A stretch of DNA of 5,269 nucleotides from JBEINZ01 sp040377825 (GTDB lineage Bacteria > Pseudomonadota > Alphaproteobacteria > Rhizobiales > Ancalomicrobiaceae). The DNA lies in NCBI GenBank assembly GCA_040377825.1, contig JBEINZ010000218.1, positions 1 to 5,269 on the forward strand. Reading direction: 5' to 3'. The position numbers were made by a program, and so were the translations under genes. The notes under the pieces were generated by a model. It was not told the DNA's origin. It did no database searches and worked only from the letters and a program-made list of their open reading frames with translations. Positions 1 to 5,269 of the stretch are shown here, one piece after another (the stretch's first letter is position 1; each line of letters begins with the position of its first letter).

Positions 1-474
1 CAGCGGGGCGATCTCGGTATCGGTGCCCGCCCCCGTTTCCCACATAAGCATCGAGAAGTCGGCCATTGCGTCGAGTGCCACCAGTGGATAGTGCCAGACG
101 CCCGCGCGATAGATCACGGCGGCCGCCTGCCCTGCGATGAACGCAATGGCGCCGTCGCGCGCGGGCTCCTCGCCGCCCGGCGCGACGACAACGAGGTATC
201 GCGCGGCGCTCATGGGCACGAAGAGTTGGTCGGAGTGAGGGTGCCGCTCGAACAAAGCAAGTGCGAGCGGCAAGTGCGATGCGCTCACCCTATAGGTCGC
301 CATGACCAAGCGGTCGGCGGTCGATGAATGATCGAGGACCGATCCGGTATCAAAGCGCAAGGCGCGTCCCTGGTTGACCAAAAGGCCGTGATGCCCACCG
401 GCCGAAACCACGAGGCCAAACGGCCGAAACTCAGGACCGTTCAGCGGACGAACCTTGAGGATCGGCGACGTCAT
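1..474 (-). CDS. allA: Ureidoglycolate lyase (AllA), C-terminus cut by window edge
   Basis: Cytoplasmic enzyme that splits (S)-ureidoglycolate into glyoxylate and urea, the last step of allantoin (purine nitrogen) breakdown. The visible 158 residues show the family pattern. An N-terminal strand reads ILKVRPLNGPEFRPFG, as in AllA starts. The cupin-like core has ERHPHSDQLFVPM (76-88) followed by ARYLVVVAPGG (91-101). The signature YRAGVWHYPL (122-131) aligns with the YHRNVWHHPL type of segment in E. coli AllA. The family is about 160-170 residues long, so only a few C-terminal residues lie outside the window. I start it at 474 rather than 480, because AGAGGA lies 7 bases before the 474 ATG but only 1 base before the 480 ATG. 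It follows the sulfite-oxidase-like gene by 12 bases, so the two are probably cotranscribed. Identification is by remembered family motifs; the lyase call is fairly secure and physiological coupling to an allantoin pathway is inferred. Confidence 0.88.
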   Translation of the reverse strand, partial: MTSPILKVRPLNGPEFRPFGLVVSAGGHHGLLVNQGRALRFDTGSVLDHSSTADRLVMATYRVSASHLPLALALFERHPHSDQLFVPMSAARYLVVVAPGGEEPARDGAIAFIAGQAAAVIYRAGVWHYPLVALDAMADFSMLMWETGAGTDTEIAPL

Positions 475-481
475 CGGCATG

Positions 482-487
482 TCCTCT
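482..487 (-). promoter_or_regulatory. Shine-Dalgarno AGAGGA deciding the allA start
   Basis: On the minus strand AGAGGA begins with the last base of the upstream gene's TAA stop. It ends 7 bases before the ATG at 474, but only 1 base before an in-frame ATG at 480. This favours 474 as the real start and suggests that ribosomes finishing the upstream gene can reinitiate here. Confidence 0.55.
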
Positions 488-1593
488 TAGATGACGAAGG
501 CGTCCGCGGGCCCATCCGCCGGCGCCACCGCCTTGACCGTAACCGGCACGATCCAGTTGGCGAGATAGCTTTCCCGGTCCGGCTGCTGCTCATTGGGCTG
601 GACATTGCCGGCCTCATCGATCGCGCGGGCACGAAGGCGATACGCGCCGGGCGACGGCGGTGTCCATGATAGTTCCCAAAGCCGCCAACCGAAGGGCGTT
701 TCCGGCCCAAGCAAGGTCGCCGGCTGCCACCCATCGTCATTCACCTGCACTTCGACGGCGCGAACCGGCGTCTCCCCGCTCCACGCCGCGCCGACCACGC
801 GATTGGTTTCGCCGACCAGCACGGTCGCGCCGTCGACCGGCCGCGCGATTTGCGCCTTCACCTCCATCCGCGACAGCGGCACCAGGATCGGCTCGCCGAA
901 AACGCGCTCCCAGCGGAAGTAATCGCGCGCCTGCCAGTATCCGAGGAACGGCCGGTCGACGACACGGATTTCCGTGATCCATTTGACCCAGGCCATGCCG
1001 AACCAGCCGCCGACCACGGCCCGAAGCGGATAGCCGTGCTCCACCGTCAGCGGCTCGCCGTTCATCGTGTCGGCCAGCAACACGCCGGCGCTCATGGCCT
1101 TATCGATCGGCAGGCTACGGGCGAAGGCGATCGGGCCGGGCGAGGCGGTCTTCTTGCCGCCATCCACATGGCCGCGATCCGCGCCGACAAGGACAACCTC
1201 CACCGCTCGGTCGGACATGCCCGCGCGCTCGAGCACATCCTTCAAGAGCACCCCGGACCAGGATGCATTGCCGACCGCTCCGTTCTGCCATTGCAGACCC
1301 TCGCGCGCGGGTTCGTAGAAGACACGGCCATTGCCGGCACATTCGATGACAGCCGCGATCGTGGTGCGCGGTAGCCCTTTAAAGTCCTCCAGCGAAAGCG
1401 AAAGCGACGTTTCAACCACGCCGTCGACGACCAGCCGCCAAGATGCCGCGTCGAGCGCGGGTGCCGGAAAATGACCGCGGACAAACAATTGATCTGATGG
1501 CGTCAGCCAATCGGCGAGCGTCGAAAACTGGTATTCCAAATTGAGAGGCGCCTTTTGCCGAACGATCAATCCCGGATGGTCCGTACGCTTCAT
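487..1593 (-). CDS. Sulfite-oxidase-family molybdopterin oxidoreductase
   Basis: Predicted molybdenum-cofactor enzyme of the sulfite oxidase (SUOX/SorA-like) family, 368 residues. The Mo-pterin domain spans roughly residues 38-213, and the C-terminal Mo-co dimerisation (Ig-like) domain roughly 240-355. The Mo-ligating cysteine is Cys85 in IECAGNGR. By remembered alignment to chicken sulfite oxidase, pocket residues are kept: Arg39 and His41 in FVRGHFP, Arg90, Trp102 in GLQW, and Tyr225 in ARDYFRW. Pterin-binding His186 and Arg191 lie in EHGYPLR. No Tat or Sec signal peptide and no haem domain are visible, so the protein is probably cytoplasmic, unlike most bacterial sulfite dehydrogenases. 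No cytochrome gene is adjacent, so the electron acceptor is unknown. I choose the start at 1593 over 1599 because AAGGA lies 7 bases before 1593. It is the first gene of an operon with allA. Family assignment is secure; sulfite as substrate is only an inference. Confidence 0.9.
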   Translation of the reverse strand: MKRTDHPGLIVRQKAPLNLEYQFSTLADWLTPSDQLFVRGHFPAPALDAASWRLVVDGVVETSLSLSLEDFKGLPRTTIAAVIECAGNGRVFYEPAREGLQWQNGAVGNASWSGVLLKDVLERAGMSDRAVEVVLVGADRGHVDGGKKTASPGPIAFARSLPIDKAMSAGVLLADTMNGEPLTVEHGYPLRAVVGGWFGMAWVKWITEIRVVDRPFLGYWQARDYFRWERVFGEPILVPLSRMEVKAQIARPVDGATVLVGETNRVVGAAWSGETPVRAVEVQVNDDGWQPATLLGPETPFGWRLWELSWTPPSPGAYRLRARAIDEAGNVQPNEQQPDRESYLANWIVPVTVKAVAPADGPADAFVI

Positions 1594-1600
1594 TTTCAAT

Positions 1601-1605
1601 TCCTT
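1601..1605 (-). promoter_or_regulatory. Shine-Dalgarno AAGGA deciding the Mo-enzyme start
   Basis: The minus strand reads AAAAGGAA directly before ATGAAAATG. AAGGA is 1 base from the first ATG (1599) and 7 bases from the second (1593). The second is therefore the likelier start and gives MKRTDHPG as the N-terminus. Confidence 0.5.
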
Positions 1606-1672
1606 TTGGACGTCTTGAAGCAGCTCCCGATCGGATGGAACGAGCCCTTCTCTAGCGGAGCGTCAATGCTAC

Positions 1673-1702
1673 GGGGCCGCCGAACTCTCGCTCGACGGCC
1701 CC
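1673..1702 (-). terminator. GC-rich inverted repeat after the Tim44-like gene, possible terminator
   Basis: GGGGCCG (1673-1679) pairs with CGGCCCC (1696-1702), and after one mismatch three more pairs form inside (CGA with TCG). The repeat lies 38 bases downstream of the stop of the minus-strand Tim44-like gene, in the 147-base gap before the Mo-enzyme operon. No T tract follows on the minus strand, so if it ends transcription it is not a classical intrinsic terminator. It might instead be a regulatory hairpin in the operon leader. The rest of the gap (1600-1740) shows no promoter I would defend. Confidence 0.3.
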
Positions 1703-1740
1703 ATTATAGTCATGTCCAGAACCAGACGTCAGCGCGTCGA

Positions 1741-2874
1741 TCAGTTTTCCTCGTCGTGGTGACCGGCCTCGTCCGCATCCACGTCCTGGATCGCGGTAAG
1801 GCGCCACGCATTGGCCGGTTGGCCGCGATCGCGCACGAAGGTCCAGATCTGCGTCAGCTCGGTCGGCTCGCTCGCGTGACCGTCGACGATCCGGCCGGTC
1901 GCCTTGTCGCGCATCACGTCGATCATGCCGAAGCGCATGGCAACCGTCGCATACTCGACGGCGCCTTCCCGCCAAGCCTCAGCCAGATCGCCCTGCAAGA
2001 GCTTGACCTCGGAGATCTCGTTGATGAGGCCGCGCTCGGCGTTCTCGGCGAGTTCGTCCTTCATGTAGCCGAAGGCTTCCTCGGTCATCAGATCGCGCAA
2101 GGTGGCTTCGTCGCGACGCCCATAGGCAGTCTGGATATCGCCGAGCAGACGCTCGAAGTTTTCGAAGTCCTCGCCCTGGATGCCGATTTCGTCGGTCTGG
2201 CCGGAGCGCGCGGCGCGATAGCCGGCCAAACCGCCGCCCAAACCGCCACCAAGCCCGCCCTTCAAACGGTCGAATAGGCCGCCGCCCATCGGACCGGAAG
2301 CTTCGCGGTTGCCGGATACCTCGCGGTACATCGTGTTGGCCGGGTTCGGGTTATTCGGCTCCGGCGCGGCGCCGTAGGCCGTCTGCGCGGCCGGTTGTGC
2401 CTGCCTGCGGCCACGGAAGAAGCGCAGCGCCAGCATGACGACCAGCGCGATCAGGCCGACTTGAAGCAACATGCCGAAGAAGCCCGCGATGCCGCCGAAG
2501 CCGCCGCCGAGCAGCGCTCCGAACAAGCCGCCGAGCACGAGGCCGCCAAGGATGGAGCCGCCGAGACCGCCGAAAAGACCCGGACGCGCGGCTTGCGCGG
2601 CGCCGGCCTGCTGGGCCATGCCCGGCTGCGCGGCGCTTGGCTGCGGGGTCGCTGTCCGCTCGATCGGCGCGGCCGTCCGCGGTGCCGTGTTTGTTGCCGC
2701 CGGCGCCTGGAAAGTCCGCTCGCCCCGGCTGCCGAAGCCGCCGCGCTTCGCCGCCTCGGCCTCGGTCGTGCCCGTCATGGACCCGATCGTCATCGGACCG
2801 ACCCCAATCGCCAGCCCAACGGTGGCGATCGCCAACACCTTGCGCAAACCACGTGCGTCCAAAAGCTTCGTCAT
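1741..2874 (-). CDS. Exported/membrane Tim44-like domain protein
   Basis: A 377-residue protein with a C-terminal Tim44-like domain, probably attached to the inner membrane. In order: an N-terminal signal-like segment (basic LRK near 10-12, hydrophobic 13-30, AEAA near 39-42); a low-complexity Pro/Ala/Thr/Gln linker (about 55-98); a Gly-rich GxxxG stretch (99-133); one clear membrane helix (about 134-151) followed by basic RFFRGRR; a second linker with a Gly-Leu repeat (206-217); then the Tim44 fold (about 235-365) ending in acidic DADEAGHHDEEN. Mitochondrial Tim44 docks Hsp70 at the import pore. Bacterial relatives are common in Alphaproteobacteria and their role is poorly defined, so no function is assigned here. 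I start it at 2874 (MTKLLDARG), because GGGAAGG lies 3 bases upstream with AGGAG just beyond; the upstream in-frame ATG at 2934 would put 20 non-signal residues first. It is divergent from the amidohydrolase gene. Confidence 0.85.
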   Translation of the reverse strand: MTKLLDARGLRKVLAIATVGLAIGVGPMTIGSMTGTTEAEAAKRGGFGSRGERTFQAPAATNTAPRTAAPIERTATPQPSAAQPGMAQQAGAAQAARPGLFGGLGGSILGGLVLGGLFGALLGGGFGGIAGFFGMLLQVGLIALVVMLALRFFRGRRQAQPAAQTAYGAAPEPNNPNPANTMYREVSGNREASGPMGGGLFDRLKGGLGGGLGGGLAGYRAARSGQTDEIGIQGEDFENFERLLGDIQTAYGRRDEATLRDLMTEEAFGYMKDELAENAERGLINEISEVKLLQGDLAEAWREGAVEYATVAMRFGMIDVMRDKATGRIVDGHASEPTELTQIWTFVRDRGQPANAWRLTAIQDVDADEAGHHDEEN

Positions 2875-2919
2875 GGACCTTCCCTCTCCTGCGCGTCCGT
2901 CCGGGACGCCTCGCGCGAC

Positions 2920-2947
2920 AATGTAGTCAGGCAAATGTCATTTTGAA
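2920..2947 (-). promoter_or_regulatory. Weak candidate promoter for the Tim44-like gene
   Basis: On the minus strand TTCAAA (2942-2947) and TACATT (2920-2925) are separated by 16 bases. Each matches the sigma-70 consensus hexamer at 4 of 6 positions. The pair lies about 45 bases before the chosen start. The intergenic stretch is locally less GC-rich here, which fits, but matches this weak occur by chance. Confidence 0.25.
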
Positions 2948-3076
2948 GGGGGTGCACGTCACTTTGTTGTTTCTAAAGTCGGTTTCAGGCGCTCCGGTTC
3001 GCCACGGCGCCCCCCCCTCCATTGCAAGAACGCGGCGCGTCCCCCTATCCTCTCCGGCGCCGCCTTAAGCCAATGG

Positions 3077-3940
3077 ATGACCACCATGCCGAACTTTCCG
3101 ATCGTCGATGCCCATGTGCATCTCTTTGATATCGAACACCTTTCCTACGGCTGGCTGCAGTCGGTTCCGCCGATCAACCGCACTTATCTGATGCCCGACT
3201 TTGATCGCGCGCGCGGCGCCGTGGAGGTCGAAAGCCTTGTATTCGTCGAGGTCGCGGTCGATCCGGGGCTCCATCTCGACGAAGCGCGCTTCGTGCAGGA
3301 CATCGCCGACACAAAACCGCGCATCGGCGCGATCGTCGCCCATGCGCCGGTGGAAAAAGGCGCTGCGGTGGAAGCCGATTTGGAAACCCTCCTCGCGATG
3401 CGCTCGGTCAAGGGTATTCGTCGGCTGATCCAAGGCGAGACGGATCCGGGGATTTGCCTCCACCCGGATTTCATCGCGGGGGTGAAGCGCGTCGGCGCCC
3501 TTGGGCTCACCTTCGACATCTGCGTGAAAAGCTTCGCGCTCGCCTATGGCCTGGAACTCGCCCGCCGCTGCCCGAACGTGACCTTCATCCTGGACCATAT
3601 CGGCAAGCCTGACATCCGCCACGGCCTGCGCGATCCGTGGTGGGGTCAGATCACCGCGCTCGCCGCGCTCCCCAATGTCTTTTGCAAGGTCTCCGGCGTC
3701 ATCACCGAAGCCGACCACGCACGGTGGACAACCGCGGATGTCGCGCCCTACATCTCGCATGTCATCGACGCGTTCGGCTTCGACCGCTGTCTTTACGGCA
3801 GCGACTGGCCGGTCGGCGAGCTCACGCATCGCTATCCGACTTTTGTGGAGATCCTCGACGGTATCGTGGCAAGCGCAAGCGAGGCGGATCGACGCAAACT
3901 TTATCGGGACACCGCCAAGCGGGTCTATCGGCTTGCATAG
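3077..3940 (+). CDS. Metal-dependent amidohydrolase, COG3618 / Amidohydro_2 type
   Basis: A 287-residue TIM-barrel hydrolase of the amidohydrolase superfamily, in the branch that includes sugar lactonases and 2-pyrone-4,6-dicarboxylate lactonase. The metal-site HxH is DAHVHLFD (His13, His15). A core strand reads VKGIRRLIQGE (111-121). The conserved ILDHIGKP holds His174, a likely metal or substrate ligand. The C-terminal catalytic aspartate is in LYGSDWPVGE (Asp243). Length and motif order match full-length family members, and no signal peptide is seen, so it should act in the cytoplasm. The reaction is likely hydrolysis of a lactone or similar ester/amide; the substrate cannot be read from sequence. 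The Shine-Dalgarno is weak before both 3077 and the in-frame ATG at 3086, so the true start may be three codons later. It is divergent from the Tim44-like gene. The next plus-strand gene begins 93 bases on with its own strong ribosome site. Confidence 0.87.
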   Translation: MTTMPNFPIVDAHVHLFDIEHLSYGWLQSVPPINRTYLMPDFDRARGAVEVESLVFVEVAVDPGLHLDEARFVQDIADTKPRIGAIVAHAPVEKGAAVEADLETLLAMRSVKGIRRLIQGETDPGICLHPDFIAGVKRVGALGLTFDICVKSFALAYGLELARRCPNVTFILDHIGKPDIRHGLRDPWWGQITALAALPNVFCKVSGVITEADHARWTTADVAPYISHVIDAFGFDRCLYGSDWPVGELTHRYPTFVEILDGIVASASEADRRKLYRDTAKRVYRLA

Positions 3941-4022
3941 GCCCGCCCGCCAACCAACATCGTAAGCGGAAGCTAAACCGATCGGCCGTGGTTCGCGTAA
4001 CATTACCAATTGCGACGATCCC

Positions 4023-4028
4023 AGGAGG
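4023..4028 (+). promoter_or_regulatory. Consensus Shine-Dalgarno AGGAGG
   Basis: A perfect AGGAGG lies 5 bases before the ATG at 4034. It rules out a longer reading from the TTG at 4010 and places the start right at a signal peptide. Confidence 0.8.
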
Positions 4029-4033
4029 CTCAA

Positions 4034-4432
4034 ATGCGAAACACGTTTGCCATCGCTTTCACCGCCACGGCGCTTTGCGTCCTTCCGGCCATCGCGGAAA
4101 CCACACGCGGCGACGAACTCGACTCCCGCCAAATCGCCGAGACCGTGCGCGGCAAGCGGATCTATCTCGCGGTGCCGCTCGGAGGGGAATTTCCGCTTTA
4201 TTATCAGCGTGATGGCCGCGTAGACGGATCCGGCGAGGCGGTCGGTCTCGGGCGTTTCATGGCGCCGAAGGATTCCGGGCGCTGGTGGATCGACGGCAAG
4301 CAACTCTGCCAGAAGTGGACCGAATGGTACAATGGCGAGGTTTTCTGCTTCAGCCTCGCCAAGCTTCCCGACGGTCGGCTCGCTTGGACCCGCAACGACG
4401 GGCTGGCGGGCACGGCCCGTATCGGCGACTGA
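4034..4432 (+). CDS. Small exported protein with a conserved-looking Cys pair
   Basis: A 132-residue protein with a clear Sec signal peptide: MRNTF, a hydrophobic core (about 6-19), then a likely cut after PAIA (21). The mature part is about 110 residues and predicted periplasmic. It is rich in Gly, Trp and short beta-prone segments: VRGKRIYLAVP (38-48), LYYQRDGRVDGSG (55-67), GRWWIDGKQLCQKWTEW (82-98). Two cysteines (Cys92 and Cys105) in KQLCQKW and GEVFCFS could form a disulfide. The layout, with a DGR turn and a WW/LC..W..W core, resembles small alphaproteobacterial periplasmic proteins of DUF995-like appearance, but I cannot confirm a family and assign no function. It follows the amidohydrolase in the same direction with a 93-base gap, so cotranscription is possible but not required. 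No convincing terminator lies directly after it. Confidence 0.75.
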   Translation: MRNTFAIAFTATALCVLPAIAETTRGDELDSRQIAETVRGKRIYLAVPLGGEFPLYYQRDGRVDGSGEAVGLGRFMAPKDSGRWWIDGKQLCQKWTEWYNGEVFCFSLAKLPDGRLAWTRNDGLAGTARIGD

Positions 4433-4483
4433 GTTCCGTTACTTCACGGTGTTTTGAACCCATCGCCCTGCCCGGGCCGGCAC

Positions 4484-4681
4484 TCACGCCGCCCGATCGT
4501 CGAAGGCGGCGCGAGCGGCATGGATCTCATGCTTGCGCGCTTCCGCCCATGGCACGAGTCCCGTCAGAGGATCGAGCAACGAAGCCCCAAGCGCGGTCAA
4601 GCTATACTCCACGCTCGGCGGACGGGTCGGATAGACCCGCCGTGTCACGAGCCCGTCTCGCTGCAGATCGCGCGGCGTTTG
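4484..4681 (-). pseudogene. HxlR-type transcriptional regulator, C-terminal remnant
   Basis: About 65 codons encode the end of an HxlR-family winged-helix regulator. QTPRDLQRDGLVTRRVYPT (from 4681 downward) matches the family's wing region, usually like QTLRELERDGLVTRTVYPT. PPSVEYSLTALGASLLDPL and a final helix ending AARAAFDDRAA follow. Intact members are about 100-140 residues and begin with a Cys-containing start (CPV-like), a WTLLILR-like helix and the recognition helix. None of that is found upstream in any minus frame. The reading frame stays open past 4681, but its sequence there comes from a hairpin and from the antisense of the next gene. No good ribosome site or start precedes the remnant. 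I therefore call it a decapitated, probably non-functional gene. HxlR proteins usually sense thiol or electrophile stress and sit next to the gene they control; no such partner is visible. Confidence 0.7.
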
Positions 4682-4682
4682 C

Positions 4683-4715
4683 CGCCGGCGGGCACAAGGC
4701 CCGCCGGCGTTTTTT
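4683..4715 (+). terminator. Strong rho-independent terminator
   Basis: CGCCGGCGGGC (4683-4693) pairs perfectly with GCCCGCCGGCG (4699-4709), giving an 11-base-pair GC stem with loop ACAAG. Six T follow (4710-4715). On the plus strand this is a textbook intrinsic terminator. The only plus-strand gene it could serve is the exported protein ending 250 bases upstream. On the minus strand the hairpin lies 27 bases beyond the stop of the 84-residue gene and is preceded by six A, but no T tract follows, so it works less well in that direction. Confidence 0.85.
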
Positions 4716-4736
4716 CGTGATGAAGCGTGATACGCC

Positions 4737-4991
4737 TTATTCGTAGCTGCCGCGCGGTCCATCCTGGACCGGTTGCCCATTCGGCTGAAGCTGCCAATAA
4801 TTCGTATAGGGCGATGGCAATGTTCCATACTGGTAACGATAGGCCGGGTCGGCAAACTGTGTGTTGTACTGCCCATTCTGAATGGCCCGACGGGTCATCA
4901 GGTCCTGCTCCCGTTCGGGATCCGCAAATGCGGGCGCTGAGATTACCGAGCAAAAGCTGGCAAGCATGAGCGTTGTGAAAATTGTTTTCAT
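4737..4991 (-). CDS. Short exported protein of unknown function
   Basis: An 84-residue protein. Residues 1-23 form a Sec signal peptide: MKT, hydrophobic core, then SAPAFA with a likely cut before Asp24. The mature part is about 61 residues, polar, and rich in Tyr, Gln, Asn and Pro (AYRYQYGTLPSPYTNYWQL, 50-68). It has no cysteine, so disulfides are excluded; no membrane helix remains after cleavage. GGAG sits 7 bases before the ATG at 4991, supporting the start. Its composition is less GC-rich than the genes to its left. I do not recognise a family. The signal peptide and ribosome site make it likely real; an envelope or periplasmic location is inferred. Confidence 0.68.
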   Translation of the reverse strand: MKTIFTTLMLASFCSVISAPAFADPEREQDLMTRRAIQNGQYNTQFADPAYRYQYGTLPSPYTNYWQLQPNGQPVQDGPRGSYE

Positions 4992-5269
4992 AGCTTTCTC
5001 CGTGTTTTGGATCTGAAGCGACTAAAAGTTTTGTCTCGACTTCACGATCCCTGAGGGAGCAAATCTCGAAACCGCCATGGCCCACGGACTTTTGGTCCGA
5101 GCATAACCATGACAATGAGTTTCGAGGCTCCGTTTGATGTCCATGTTTTTACACACGACACTGGTCAATGCGTTTGCGAAGACTATTGTTGCATCACAAT
5201 GGATTGTATTTTTTTGATGAAATCTAAATGCCGTGCTTCTGTTTAAAGGCGGTTTACCTGCTGAATTTC
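4992..5269. other. AT-richer end region without a secure gene
   Basis: These 278 bases contain no gene I would defend. G plus C is 68 of 169 bases from 5101 on, far below the coding parts to the left. Seen here: a small inverted repeat CGGAC (5085-5089) / GTCCG (5095-5099) with loop TTTTG, and a palindrome GCCATGGC (5074-5081). Both lie upstream of the 84-residue minus-strand gene and could be operator-like. A 45-codon Cys-rich open frame (5109-5246, plus) lacks a ribosome site. Promoter-like hexamers for the minus gene are not spaced well enough to call. Confidence 0.5.

Noticed and set aside
1555..2277. Long plus-strand open frame opposite the Tim44-like gene
   Set aside because: It spans the end of two minus-strand genes and their gap, with no family match; an antisense shadow.
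2206..2560. Repeated CCGCC-type triplets as a DNA repeat element
   Set aside because: They are explained by codons for the Gly-rich segments of the Tim44-like protein.
3010..3017. Run of eight C before the amidohydrolase, as a possible phase-variable tract
   Set aside because: It is short, isolated, in a generally C-rich intergenic strand and not positioned in a recognisable promoter spacer.
3065..4303. Very long minus-strand open frame opposite the amidohydrolase
   Set aside because: It mirrors the plus-strand gene, is rich in Arg, Asp and His typical of antisense frames in GC-rich DNA, and crosses gene boundaries.
4436..4454. Short inverted repeat CCGT/ACGG followed by GTTTT just after the 132-residue exported gene, as a terminator
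   Set aside because: The stem is only 4 base pairs and the T tract is offset by two bases; too weak compared with the hairpin at 4683.
4645..5115. Long open frame on the minus strand across the terminator and the 84-residue gene
   Set aside because: It overlaps the signal-peptide gene in another frame, runs through the terminator stem, has no plausible ribosome site and shows no recognisable domain.

Overview
The window is GC-rich over most of its length (for example 38 of 60 bases G or C at 3481-3540). It reads like an alphaproteobacterial chromosome, probably Hyphomicrobiales or a neighbouring order. The main pointer is a secreted or membrane Tim44-like protein with Gly-rich segments, a type common in that class. 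The taxonomic call is inference; no rRNA or marker gene is present.

Left part, minus strand (1-1593): a two-gene operon. A sulfite-oxidase-family molybdenum enzyme (487-1593) comes first. It is followed 12 bases later by allA, ureidoglycolate lyase, which runs off the left edge lacking only its last few residues. AllA releases glyoxylate and urea at the end of purine/allantoin breakdown. The substrate of the Mo enzyme is not shown, although its sulfite-pocket residues are kept. In both genes the first of two ATGs two codons apart is too close to the Shine-Dalgarno, and the second is placed ideally.

Centre: the Tim44-domain protein (1741-2874, minus) is divergent from a COG3618-type amidohydrolase (3077-3940, plus) across about 200 bases. 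The amidohydrolase is followed by a small exported protein with a Cys pair (4034-4432, plus) that has a consensus ribosome binding site. There is no clear functional link among these three.

Right part (4433-5269): a rearranged, less GC-rich end. It holds the C-terminal half of an HxlR-type regulator (minus) without its DNA-binding half. The remnant is cut off exactly at the base of a strong intrinsic terminator hairpin (4683-4715). Beyond it lies a short exported protein of unknown function (4737-4991, minus). The final 278 bases hold no secure gene and fall to about 40% GC (68 of 169 bases from 5101). I see no CRISPR array, tRNA, rRNA or intact mobile element. No undescribed system is convincingly present. 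The best leads are the regulator/terminator junction and the coupling of a sulfite-oxidase-like enzyme to allA.
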